Assembly: GCA_038277395.1 (NCBI GenBank)
Contig: CM076197.1
Span: forward strand, 86,379,050 to 86,443,049
Length of the DNA stretch: 64,000 bases
From: Dryocosmus kuriphilus
Taxonomy: Eukaryota > Arthropoda > Insecta > Hymenoptera > Cynipidae
Direction of reading: 5' to 3'
Shown: positions 49,240-60,039 of the stretch, piece by piece
Layout of the letters: every line of letters starts with the position of its first letter
How positions within the stretch are numbered: the first letter of the stretch is position 1
Notes under the pieces: generated by a model
Told to the model about the DNA's origin: nothing
The model's database searches: none
The model's input: the letters and a program-made list of their open reading frames with translations, nothing else
Program-made: the position numbers and the translations under genes

Positions 49240-51950
49240 CACTTTATGATTAGATTTGTAAAGTTCTTTTCCTGTAGTGGAATGTTCCAAAAGTGCTTGT
49301 TGGGGAAGTATTACAAAAAGGTGTGATTCATAGATATATCAGGATTATCATGCATATGCTTTCAGTTTTCTCGTCTTTTTCCAGAGAAGTTTTCGCTGGT
49401 TGGTGGCATTTGACGGATAGCTCACTGTGCAGGTAATCCACTTGTGGGAGGTCCGAGATCTCATCCATTTTAAGCAACCCCGTCCTACTTCCAGCTTGGT
49501 CGGCCAACCACCACTGGTTTGAGTCCCCGGATAGATATCTTGAGAAATATATCCCATCTTACTCCTTTCTCCTCATTGCTCGGCAAATCCTCCCTCGGAA
49601 ATCTCTCCCCCCCCCCCCCCCCCCCCCACAACTTATTGACCGCTGTATCGCCTTCCTTCTACTAAAGTCTGAGGTTTTCACTACACAATTCTAGGTGTTC
49701 CATTTTCAAATTGTATTTTCCACTTTAGACGACCTAGTCAGAAAAGCTTAACAGTAATATCTAAAAACACTATGATTGGCCACGAACAGATAGTAATTAG
49801 CATAGGCTTATGATTGAATTAATTGGCCTCTGAAATGTGGTGAAATATAGTCACTGGTCACGAAAGCATTGTAGATTTCTGATTTTGAAAACAAAGTGAA
49901 TGTTCTCTAAATTCCATAATGATTGGCCAATGATTGCATTATTGGTTTGTAGGTTTCTGATTTTGAAAAACAGTGATTGACCTGTAGCTTGCATAATGTT
50001 TGGCCGAGCCAAGAATTGTTTTTTGATATTATTTCTACCTAGTATTGGTAGGACAAAGTGGCAAGCAGTTATTAACATACAATGAACAAAAATTTTGAAT
50101 CAAAAGAAATTTATTTGATTCAAAGTAATAGTCGTACTGAATACGTCCAATCGCGTATTTCTTGAATCCAAAGAAATGTTTTGATTCTATCAAAGACATA
50201 AACCGATTAAAGTAAAGAAATGTTTATTTGAGACTGTCAAATATTTTCTGAGCGAGGGAAATATGTTAGTAACTGTAAGAAATATTTATTTTATGTAAAA
50301 AGTGAGTTCCATAATTTAAGGAACTACAATTTCAGTTTATGAAACCAATTATTCTATCAAGAAAAATTTGTCTTGAATTTAGTATAATTTTTTATGATTC
50401 AAATATATAATTTATTGTTTGAAAAGTACTTACTTTAGTTCGAGATAAATATTTCTTCGAAAAAAACAAATCATTTTTAAAATAAATAAATCTAGACTAT
50501 TGTCAAGGAAATATTCCACTGCCCTACGAAAATATTGCTATCGTTTAAAAATTTCAATATTTGAACTACAAAAATGTCTTTAAAATTATAGAAGAGTTAA
50601 TAAATAAGAAAAATTTCTAACGCAATAAATAAGATAAAATTCACCAAAAATAGCAACAAAAAAAAGTCATTGGTGTCAGTGTCGACAAAGACGTTAGTGA
50701 TTAAGACACCAAGAGTGTCAATGCTATGTGCTGTGAAAGCACAAAAAAAGGATTGATACAAAAAAAGGACTGATTGATAATTGATAATTAAGTACATCTT
50801 TTCATTATAATTGTGGTGAAAAATTGGGTTTAACCTATGGCGCCGACGCGACGATCGATTCCTATTGTGAGCGAATAAGCAATGCGCTCCTGGTGGAATT
50901 GTCCTGAACTACTAACGACGCGCTCAAATATGTTCCAAATTTAATAAAAATATATAATTGATACAAGAATGTTAAAAATTTAAGTGAGAATAAAATTTTT
51001 TCTAACGAAACGTATATGCGTTATTTCCAAAACATATTTCCCTCTTTAAAATAAATATTTGTTTGATATGCATAACTTCATTTTATCCATCAAAGGTCAC
51101 TTTTTTTTACATCGAAATAATTGAATAATTATCTCAGAAAATTACTTTATTCATCTAAAGAAACGTTTTATTGGAATAATCCTACCGGTACCGTATAGAA
51201 AATAAATATATTTTTTTATTCAATTAATATTCTTTAGAGTTATCTGAATATTTTCTTCGCTCAAAGATACATAAGACTGAATCCACATACTTAAAGTGCC
51301 AAACTTTTTGACCTAAAGAGATATTTCTTTCCGTTCGAAAACAGAATTCAAAGAAACTAGGTACTTAGTTTCCAGGAAATTATATCTTTGCCTTAATAAT
51401 TTTCACATTCCAAGGAAAGAAATACTTCTTTATATTAAAGAAATGCCCGACAAAGAAATCATTTCTTTGAATCAATGGGGGACTTTTTTGCCTTGAACAA
51501 TATAATTAGTGATATTAAGTAACCAAATACCTAGTCACAAAAAAATGAAGTTAAAGAAACGCATTTCTTTGGATTCAAGATTTTTTTTCAGTGTAGTATA
51601 CGAAAAGTTTAGTGTAGAAAATAATTTATTTTAAGGTTTTTCAACACATAAAGTATGAACAAAAAAATTTGAAATATATTGGCCACAGCAGTTTATAGTT
51701 TTCTGATTTGGAAAATACAGTGATTGTCCTCTAAATTGAATGGTCAGGCCAAGAATTGGTTTCTGAAATAATAAATATAGTCTGAAAATTTTAAACAAAT
51801 TTCTTTCTTTTTACAAAGATATTAATCATTTGCTTTTTAGGTAACGTGGCCAATCATTAATAGTAAGGCCGTTCATCTCACGAGTCTGAACAGGAAAAAT
51901 GTTTCTATTTTATTTGATGTATTCATTTTTCAGACCTTTTATACATTTAT
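49240..51950. other. AT-rich intergenic DNA, no gene seen
   Basis: C21 run at 49607-49627. 49780-50040 has two imperfect repeats around ATGATTGGCCA and TTTCTGATTTTGAAAA, echoed near 51700. Many AAAGAAAT words occur at 50100-51600. No gene recognised. Confidence 0.5.
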
Positions 51951-52030
51951 TTGGTAGAGGTTTTGGCATTTGGTCTTGAAGTTTAACATTTTAACAATAA
52001 AGTAATCTTTATTCAAAATACATTATCGAT

Positions 52031-52064
52031 GCATTTCGTCACGATATCGTGACCTCTTTCGGAC
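52031..52064 (-). ncRNA. Hammerhead-like motif, outer left arm
   Basis: Minus strand: CCGAAAGA (core CTGAAGA mutated), stem II GTCAC-GATATC-GTGAC, GAAA, then ATGCAT as self-complementary stem III. It is an inactive-looking sister of 59918-59951. Confidence 0.45.
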
Positions 52065-52282
52065 TGTAAAAAGTATAAACTCTTACAAATATTGAATCGT
52101 CGGAGAAATTTATAAGAATTCTAAAAAAAAATTTAATCTATCATAGACTTACCATCTAGATGTATTCATATAAGAAATATTCTTGAAGAAAAGTTTAACT
52201 TTAAAAGTTTAACTGTAGAGTCCACTTTTAGGTTAAGATCTATTTGAATCAGAAAAAATATAATAGTTTTATTATCAAAATT

Positions 52283-52757
52283 GAAGATGTGTTATTATTT
52301 AAGTAATTTTAAATTACTTTTGAAATTTTGCCTACTAAATTTTAGTTCCATCATAAGAATGTTTTTAAAAATTGAGAAAATTTAGAAAATAGGCAAGAGC
52401 ACATGTTTGTGGTTTGCTCTGAGAAATTGGAGGTTAAGCACTGGATATTGAGTGACTAATTTAAATCATTTAAATGAAGATTCTGTTAATTTTAAATCTG
52501 ATACTGAAAGCCTGTCTTGTATCTACCATGACGTCATTGAATCTTTCCATGATTTAAATTAGTCACTCAATATCCAGTTCTTAACCTCCAATTTCTCGGA
52601 GCAAACTACAAACATGTGGTCTTGCCTATTTTATAAATTTTCTCGATTTTTAAAAACATTCTTATCATGGAACTAAAATTTAGTAGGTAAAATTTCAAAA
52701 GTAATTAAAAATTATTTAAATAATAACACGTCTTCAATTTTGATAAAACTATTATAC
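52283..52757. repeat. 475-bp palindrome within left arm
   Basis: Its halves mirror each other from ATCAAAATTGAAGATGTG to CACGTCTTCAATTTTGAT. The unpaired centre of about 100 bp contains TGACGTCA (52529-52536). The same unit recurs inverted in the right arm at about 56696-57101, its outer half displaced by the RTE-like insertion to 59625-59690. Confidence 0.8.
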
Positions 52758-52875
52758 AAAACTGAAAAAACAAGACAACTTCTCTCGAGTAAATTTCAAA
52801 AGTTTAACGTCTGGGAATATTTGAATAATAGAAAAAAAAAACGATGCAACCAGACTAAAAATTTTCCATAAATTT

Positions 52876-52920
52876 ATTGGCAACGTTTCATCACATTATA
52901 GTGACCTCATTAGGGCAAGT
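52876..52920 (-). ncRNA. Hammerhead-like motif, inner left arm, mutated
   Basis: Minus strand: CTAATGAG (G5 changed to A), stem II GTCAC-TATAAT-GTGAT, GAAACGTTGCC. Sister of 55252-55294. The G5 change and an altered closing pair should make it inactive. Confidence 0.5.
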
Positions 52921-53425
52921 TCTAGAATACAGTAAGTCGGAATTGGTATAAAGAATAAATTATGATACGAAGAAACGATGTGTTCAAATTTCTAAATATA
53001 TAGGACACTTACCAGATAACGGAAAGAAAACAGACTAAAAATCCATATCTGTTTTTAAGCCATTAAAACATTTTTTTAAATTCTTGAGTTATTTTGGTCC
53101 TTGGATAAATTAGTTTCAAAAATCCGTAGTTATAAAATTTTAATTTTTGATTAAAAATTGTATAAAAGAATTATTCAAAACTTTTTTCAAGCGGCATAGG
53201 TTAGGAAACCTAGCCACCTGAAAGGTGGACTAAAACTGTTGATTATAATAAGAATGTTGCGGAGAATGATAGAGTAGATTGGTTGATATAATAATATTGT
53301 GGAAAAGATACATGAAAGATGGCGGAATAAGATTTGGCGGTAAATCCAAATAAAAGGCAATCAAAAATACAAGAAATATCTGAAATTAATTTGAATTTAT
53401 TTAAGATGTTAATATTGAGAAATTT

Positions 53426-54892
53426 CTAAATGTAATTGAGAATCATATTATAAGCCGAGTTGAATGAATTTAGATCAGACATTTTATTAAGTTTATTATC
53501 ATGTTCTTTTTTGATATAAAGCATTTCAACAAAGAGTCTTTTATACAAATTGGATTCTTTGTTTAAGGTTTGGATATTGTCCCATTTTATGAATCAAGAA
53601 TTACCCTTGTGTTCATTATAAATATGTTTTGCTATTTCTTTTTGATTTTTTAGACATTGGTTTATGTTATTTTTGTATTCATCTTTTCTAGTTTTTAGAG
53701 TTCTTTTTGTTTAGCCAATATAAGATTTGCTGCAGGTACAGGGAATTTTGTAAACAGTATTAATATGATCAAGTTTGTTTGATGAATCTTTTCCTACTTT
53801 GATAAATTGATTAAGTTTGGTGTCAATTTTGATAATAGTATCAATGTTGAGTTGTTTAAATAATCTACGTATTTGTAAAGAGATGTTAGGATAATAATTG
53901 AATGAAACAAAGGATTTTTCAAGTATAAGATTACTGTTGTTATTATTTAGAGAAGAATTAAGTTTGTTATTGATTTGGAAAAGTCTTTGTTTCACATGTT
54001 TTTTGATGAAGGATTCTGGATAGTTGTTATAAAAGAGAATGTCATTAATTATGTTTAAATTTTCTTTATGAAAAATTTGGTCAGAAAGTAAAATAGCTGA
54101 GTCTACTATGTTTTTAATGATACCTATTTTTTGATGAATAGGATGATTAGAAAGGAAATTTAGCAATCTGCCACAATATGTAGATTGTCTATACCAATTT
54201 GTTATGATTTTGTTGTTGTTGCTTCTTATAATTTTTAGATCTAGGAAACTGATGGAATTATTAGATTCGATTTCATGAGTGAATTGGAGTTTATGATGGT
54301 AATTGTTAAACATAGAAATTGTGTATTGTAATTTACCTTTAGGAATAATAAGAAAAGTATCATCGACATATCTAAACTATGTGTGAATTTTATAATCAAT
54401 TTTATTAAAAACATCGGACTCTAAATCCTGTAAAACAATGTCAGCTAGAATACTTGATATTGGAGACCCCACTGGAGTCCCAAATTTTTGTTTATAAAAA
54501 GAGTTGTTGAATTTGAAATAGGTAGAGTTCATAAGGAAAGAAATCCCATCTTTAAATTTATCAAGAGGGATATTTGTGTGTTTTTTAATGTCGTTCCATC
54601 TGTTTTCTATACTGTTCAAAGTGAGATCTAAAGGAATATTTGTATATAATGAAGTTACATCAAGAGAGAGAAAAATATGATTGTTAGTAATGAATACTTT
54701 AATAATAATTTCACGGAAGTTGATAGACTTTTTTACAATGTATTTAGGTTTTGGAATTGATGTTGAAAGTATTGTGTTAATTGCTTTGGATAGGATATAT
54801 GTGGGTGTATTTATGTAGGAAACAACAGGTCTAAGTTGACAGTTTGGTTTATCTTTGATGTATCTTTTCCACCATATTATTATATCAACCAA
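53426..54892 (-). pseudogene. Penelope-like element: reverse transcriptase and GIY-YIG endonuclease
   Basis: One minus-strand frame runs from 54892 to a stop at 53426 with only three internal stops (near 54377, 53711 and 53608). RT landmarks in order: LRPVVSYINTPTY; motif A LSLDVTSLYTNIP; motif B FGTPVGSPISSILADIVL; motif C FRYVDDTF just after the first stop. The thumb-like region follows. The GIY-YIG domain starts VYKIPCTCSKSYIG and continues, after a stop replacing the usual Gln, as TKRTLKTRKDEY, ending with KEIAKHIYNEHKG. The N-terminal part of the RT is missing, the frame beginning right at the inner edge of the right arm. This domain order is diagnostic of Penelope-like retroelements with endonuclease. 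Confidence 0.9.
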
Positions 54893-55251
54893 TCTAATCT
54901 ATCATTCTCCGCAACATTCTTATTATAATCAACAGTTTTAGTCCACCTTTCAGGTGGCTAGGTTTCTTAACCTATGCCACTTGAAAACCTTTTTGAATAA
55001 TTCTTTTATACAATGTTTAATCAAAAATTACAATTTTTAACTATGGGTTTTTGAAACTAATTTATCCAAGGACCAAAATAACTCAAGAATTTAAAAAAAA
55101 TGTTTTAATGGCTTAAAAATAGATATGGATTTTTAGTCTGTTTTCTTTCCGTTATCTGATAAGTGTCCTATATATTTAGAAATTTGAACACATCGTTTCT
55201 TCGTATCATAATTTATTCTTTATACCAATTCCGACTTACTGTATTCTAGAA

Positions 55252-55294
55252 CTTGGCCTGACGAGGTCACTATAATGTGAGGAAACGTTGCCAA
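55252..55294 (+). ncRNA. Hammerhead-ribozyme motif, inner right arm
   Basis: TTGGC (55253-55257) can pair with GCCAA (55290-55294) as stem I. CTGACGA (55258-55264) and GAAA (55282-55285) are the conserved core. GTCAC-TATAAT-GTGA forms most of stem II, the closing base before GAAA being G instead of C. ACGT after GAA gives a minimal self-complementary stem III, with predicted cleavage after T55289. Penelope-like elements are known to encode minimal type I hammerheads in their terminal repeats, which fits the context. The mutated closing pair may weaken it. Confidence 0.65.
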
Positions 55295-55378
55295 TAAATT
55301 TATGGAAAATTTTTAGTCTGGTTGCATCGTTTTTTTCTATTATTCAAATATTCCCAGACATTAAACTTTTAAAATTTA

Positions 55379-56645
55379 CAGTCTGTTCCACAAGAAAGAA
55401 TACGCGTTTTCTCGAAAAGTTTTTAAAAAAACTTTATTTTTCGGTTTTGGTATGAAAAAAACGCTTTAAAAATTAGGGAGGACTTACCTTAATAAATTGT
55501 CCAATCGCCATTATTCTCGATAATGGCCTGGCATCTTCTGGGCATGTTCTCGACTAATTTTTCAGCATATTCTAAAAATAGAGAGCGCCACACCTCTCTA
55601 ATTCGTCGAGAGAGCTACTTGAGGGTGAATACACGCCTTCCTACAAGTTTTCTCTTAACGACACTCCATACATTTTCAATTGATTGGCATCAGGAGATTG
55701 TGAAGGCCAGGCCAAAGTGACGACGCCATTTTCAGCTTTCCAGTTCTTGCAGAGGCGACTGCAATGTTTGGGATCGTTGTCCTCTTGAAGGATCCAAACC
55801 TCATTATTGGCTCCAAACATCTTTTCTGCAGACCTCAGAAGACCATGCTTGTAGATTTTGACCATTTTTTCCGCGTTCAGGTTCTCAGTGAACAGCTCTA
55901 AACAGCCAAAACCGCGCTGTGAGAGGCATCCCCAAACATGGATCTTTACTGGGTGTTTAACAGTTCGCTGGAGGAACCGCTCACCTTTGCCTGACCAGGC
56001 ATGTTTTATTGGAACCCATGCCCAAAAGGATGCTTTGTCGGAAAAAATCACATTTGACCAATCGCGATCATTATTTTCCATAGCCCATGACAGCCGTTTT
56101 TGCATGTGCACTTCTGAGAGCAGGGGTTTCTGCCTCGTGCTACGGTACTGCATGTTTGCCTCAGCTAATCTGCGTCTTGTGGTGTTTATATTAACGTCTA
56201 ATCCCTTCTCCGCTAGCTTAGCCTTGGCTTCGCGCAGCCGTAGAGTGGGGTTGCTCTTGAATAGTGCGATGATCCCCTTATCCTCCTTGCTGGACGTTGC
56301 TCGCGTTTCTCCTTTTCCTGGAAGATCGTCAACAGCTTTTGTGTCCCTATACCGCTCCACCCACTTTTGCACGAAGTACTTAGACTTTTTAAGCACTTTA
56401 GCAGCAGCTGAGTATGAAAGTTTTGGTCCGTGTGCATTGCTGCACAAAAACACAGCTTCGAACCCTTTAGCGTATACTGCACTCATTGCGCAAACTTGTT
56501 CACTATCTGACACTTCGAATGAGACTGAACCAAATCGGCAGTTCCGCTCTTGCCCTTGAAACGCACAGTCAGGCCAAAAAAGAAACGAACAAAAATCTTT
56601 AAAAATTTTCGAGAAAACGGGTATTCTTTCTTGTGGAAGAGACTG
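55379..56645 (-). mobile_element. Tc1-type transposon inserted in the right arm
   Basis: About 50-bp terminal inverted repeats start CAGTCTGTTCCACAAGAAAG (left) and CAGTCTCTTCCACAAGAAAG (right, minus strand). TA flanks both ends (55377-55378, 56646-56647). The left palindrome arm near 52788-52800 preserves the empty site ATTTACTCGAG with a single TA, proving both the boundaries and that insertion postdates the palindrome. Length 1267 bp. Confidence 0.93.
55489..56486 (-). pseudogene. Tc1-like transposase, frameshifted
   Basis: From MSAVYAKGFEAVFLCSNAHG an N-terminal paired-type helix-turn-helix region (SYSAAAKVLKKSKYFVQKWV) and second DNA-binding part precede the catalytic domain. First Asp in VIFSDKASFWAW, then KIHVWGCLSQRGFGCLELF, second Asp in ILQEDNDPKH. 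The frame then breaks by a single-base loss near 55686. SPDANPIENVW, which carries the third acidic residue (Glu of DD34E), is split, and a further stop follows in the restored frame, which ends NNGDWTIY at 55489. Apart from these lesions the protein is of normal length (about 330 residues), so this is a recently inactivated copy. Confidence 0.9.
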
Positions 56646-56695
56646 TACTCGAGAGAAATTCTCCTGTTTTTTCAATTTTGTATAATAGTTTTATC

Positions 56696-57101
56696 AAAAT
56701 CGAAGATGTGTTATTATTTAAATAATTTTTAATTACTTTTGAAATTTTACCTACTAAATTTTAGTTCCATGATAAGAATGTTTCTAAAAATTGAGAAAAT
56801 TTAGAAAATAGGCAAGACCACATGCTTGTGGTCTGCTCCGAGAAATTGGAGGTTAAGGACTGGACATTGAGTGACTAATTTAAATCATGGAAAGATTCAA
56901 TGACGTCATGGTAGATACAAGACAGGCTTTCAGTATCAGATTTAAAATTAACAGAATCTTCATTTAAATGATTTAAATTAGTCACTCAATATCCAGTGCT
57001 TAACTTCCAGTTTCTCGGAGTAAACCACAAACATGTGGTCTTGCCTATTTTCTAAATTTTACCAATTTTTAAAAACATTCTTATCATGGAAATAAAATTT
57101 T
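56696..57101. repeat. Internal palindrome of right arm (interrupted)
   Basis: Counterpart of 52283-52757. Its end is displaced by the RTE-like element and resumes at 59625. TGACGTCA is at 56901-56908. Confidence 0.75.
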
Positions 57102-59623
57102 GTTTTCCATAGAAAGCCACTCAATATAATAATAACAATAATAATAATTATTATTGTGCATCTTCCATCCTGTTTAAATAATAATGTCCTAGCTCTTTTA
57201 GATCATTCCTTACGTTTTTCTCCCATCTGTTTCTCGGTCTGCCTAGAGGTTTCTTACTAATCGGTTTCCCTCTCAAAATTTGCGCCACTATTATTTCGTT
57301 GCCCATTCTTGCAACATGTCCCTCCCAGCTTAATTTGCGCGCTTTCATTAATCTATTAATATTTACTGATTCATAGACTGCATGCAGCTCATCATTATGC
57401 AGTTTTCTCCATTCACCAGTCTCTTCGTCCCTTTTGGGACCATAGATTTTTCGAAGTACTTTATTTTCGAATACTCTAAACCTGTTCTCCTCTCCTTTCG
57501 TCAGCACCCACGTTTCGCACCCGTACATGACGACCGGCATTATTATCGTTTTGTAAATTCTTACTTTGATGTTTCTAGATAACAATCGCGATTTTAGTAA
57601 TATATTTGTTGCATAGTAGCACCCATTGCCAGCGGGCAGCCGCCTGTTGATTGCCGTTTTAATGTGATTGTCGCTAGTTATAATAAATAGTCCCGAGGTA
57701 TTTAAACTCATTAACTCTTTCAAATTTTATATTTCCGGCCATTAGATCCCCCTCTTCATTGCTTTGTTCTGATCTGTCGACGATGAAATAGAAAAATAAA
57801 ATTTTATCATCCCCGAGTAAGTCGAGATCATCCGCATATCCCAGAATTTGTATTATCCCATTGAGGGTAGCACCGGACGGATTCGTTGGTACTTCTCTGA
57901 CCACGTATTCTAAAACGAAGTTAAAAAGGATGCATGAAAGCGCATCGCCCTGTTTCAGGCCATCGCGGATCAAAAACTCTTCGGATAAACTTCCGTTTAC
58001 GCGTATCCTACCCCTACTGCCGCTTAAGCAAACTTCGATAAGTCTAACCAATTTCCTTGGTACATCCAAGAACTCCAGAATCCAGTACATTCGGGCATGT
58101 ATAATAGAGTCGTAAGCTTTTTTGAAGTCGATAAATAGCTGATGTATTGCTTCATTAAATTTCCATTTCTTTTCTAACAGTTGTCTAATTGTAAACATTT
58201 GATCGATTGTAGACCGGTTTCAGCGGAATCCACACTGGTAATCCCCAATGATTTCCTCAGCAAAAGGCGTTAGTCTACTTAAGATTACATTGGTCAGGAT
58301 CTTATAGCACGAAGGCACAAGTGAAATTCCCCGATAATTGTTACAGTTCGTTTTATCGCCTTTTTTAAAAATGGGTATAATAATAGAGGTATTCTATTCC
58401 TCCGGTATGCGTTCTGTTTTCCAGATTGCGCGTATTAATTTACAAATTTGGCTTGTGAGGCGAGGGCCCCCATTTTTTATCAGTTCTGACGGTGGTAGGT
58501 CGTCAATGCCCCCGGCGTTGTTATTTTTCAACTTCTTTATGGCCATTTCTATTTCTTTATCAGTAGGCTCATCAATTAGTAGATCAGCAGTGTGGATTTC
58601 ACCGAGATTAACTTCAACGGGGGCTTCGCGTACGTTCAATAGCTTAGCAAAATAGTTTTTCCATAAATTTAGTTTTTCTGTTGCATCAGCTACTAGATTG
58701 CCATTTATGTCCCTCATTACTTCCGTTCTACTTTGAAAGCCTTTCCTTATAAAATTGATTCCTCTGTACATCTCACGCGGGTTATTTTGCTTATGCATGT
58801 CTATTGCTAGTATTTTATTCTTTCCCACTCCCTTTTCTTGGATCTGTAAAACCTATTTGTACTTTTACTCATCTCGAGATACTTCTTATGTGTTTGATCG
58901 CACTTATTTTGTAAACTAATTTCTTTGGCCTTCGTTCGCTTGTTAAACCATAGTTTGCTATCTTCGTCGAACCACGGTTTGCTGTTGGTTACTTTCTTTA
59001 AGCCTATAGTACTTTTCGCGGCTGTCTCTATCGCCTCTTTCATATTGCCCCAGAGTGTTTCCGGGTGCTCCTCACAATAATTATCGCTATCGTCTCCCTG
59101 TTTTTGAAGAGCGTTGAAACTATTCGAAATCTTTACTTGATAACTCAATATTTCTGTTGGCATTTTAAACTTATCTATACTGAAACGTACTGCTGGCTCT
59201 GGAGGGCTAGTTTTCTTATTTAACGCTAGTCTAGATCTTAATTTCACTATCACAAGAAAGTGATTGGGATTTAAATCCGCTCCCCTGTACGATCTTACAT
59301 CGAGAATGTTTGTATGACTCTTCTTTCAATTAAAACGTGATCAATCTGATTGTGAGTGATACCATCTGGTGATGTCCAGGTGGCCTTATGTATATTTTTA
59401 TGCGTGAAATATGTGCTTTTGACAACGAGGTTCTTTGAAGCTGCAAAGTTTATTACTCTAGTCCCATTATTATTACTGACGTCATGCAAGCTTTCTGACC
59501 CTATTGTAGGCCTATACATCGGTTCTTTTCCAATTTTCGCGTTGAAGTCTCCCAATACTATTTTTGCGTCAAACTCCGAGAACTTGTCAAAAACTTGTTC
59601 GATTGTTTTGTAAAAAAGATCTT
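57102..59623 (-). mobile_element. RTE-like non-LTR retrotransposon, 5'-truncated
   Basis: It interrupts the right palindrome arm between AAAATTT and GGTAGG, where the left arm is continuous. The 3' end (low coordinates, minus strand) has a very short UTR followed by an ATT/TTA trinucleotide tract at 57120-57150, typical of the RTE group. The 5' end is truncated within the endonuclease domain. No clear target duplication was found. Confidence 0.75.
57151..59613 (-). pseudogene. RTE-like endonuclease / reverse transcriptase pseudogene
   Basis: Order on the minus strand: partial EEP endonuclease with VLGDFNAKIG and ATWTSPDGITHNQIDHVLI; linker; RT domain with NYRGISLVPSCYKILTN, motif A LFIDFKKAYDS, motif B GLKQGDALSCILFNFVLEYV and motif C LGYADDLDLLG. 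The C-terminal region carries YGCETWVLTKGEE, FENKVLRKIYGP and WEGHVARMGNE, and GRPRNRWEKNV. Frames are broken near 59325, 58830, 58395 and 58203, and about 50 residues after YADD are deleted. The endonuclease sequence and short tail favour the RTE/BovB group over CR1/Jockey, but this was judged by eye. Confidence 0.88.
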
Positions 59624-59917
59624 TGGTAGGTAGAATTTCAAAAGTAATTTAAAATTATTTAAATAATAACACATCTTTAATTTTGATAATAAAACTATTA
59701 TATTCTTTCTGATTCAAATAGATCTTAACCTAAAAATGGACTCTACAATTAAACTTTTAAGGTTAAACTTTTCTTCAAGAATATTTCTTAAATGAATACA
59801 TCTAGATGGTAAGTCTATGATAGACTTAAAAATTCTTTATAATTTTTATAATTTTTATAATTTTTATAAATTTCTCCGACGATTCGATATTTGTAAGAGT
59901 TTATACTGTTTACAGTC

Positions 59918-59951
59918 CTGAAGAGGTCACGATATCGTGACGAAATGCATC
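59918..59951 (+). ncRNA. Hammerhead-like motif, outer right arm
   Basis: CTGAAGA (59918-59924), stem II GTCAC-GATATC-GTGAC closed by G-C with one bulged G, GAAA, and ATGCAT as self-complementary stem III followed by C. All core bases are intact. Stem I pairing is weak (GA with TC only). Confidence 0.5.
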
Positions 59952-60039
59952 GATAATGTATTTTGAATAAAGATTACTTTATTGTTCAAATGTTAAATTT
60001 CAAGACCAAAGGCCAAAACCTCTACCAACTAAGTTTCTA

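Larger units (their letters stand above)
47938..49240 (+). mobile_element. Tandem Helitron-like / tRNA-like units
   Basis: ACGCTGGTCAAC-AACCTA-CATCAA occurs at 47938, 48577 and 49202, defining two tandem units of about 639 and 625 bp plus a third partial end. Each unit holds a CATTGCGTCATG-CTCCGAG block that starts a short ORF, then GGTTGGCGAGCGAAG, then a tRNA-like segment. In unit 1 a hairpin GGGGC-GAA-GCCCC (48301-48313) is followed by CTAG and T, the hallmark of a Helitron 3' end, with TCTACTATATATAAAAGG (a Helitron-like 5' TC start) immediately after. In unit 2 the stretch from this hairpin to the tRNA leader is deleted. Confidence 0.55.
51951..60028. repeat. 8.1-kb giant inverted repeat around a Penelope-like element
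   Basis: Left arm 51951-53310 and right arm 54885-60028 are inverted copies from GGTAGAGGTTTTGGC at the outer edge to TGATAGAGTAGATTGGTTG at the inner edge. The right arm is longer only because it contains the Tc1 (55379-56645) and RTE-like (about 57102-59623) insertions. Removing them leaves about 1.37 kb, equal to the left arm. The centre holds the Penelope-like coding remnant. Each arm contains an outer hammerhead-like motif, a 480-bp internal palindrome, and an inner hammerhead-like motif. Confidence 0.85.
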
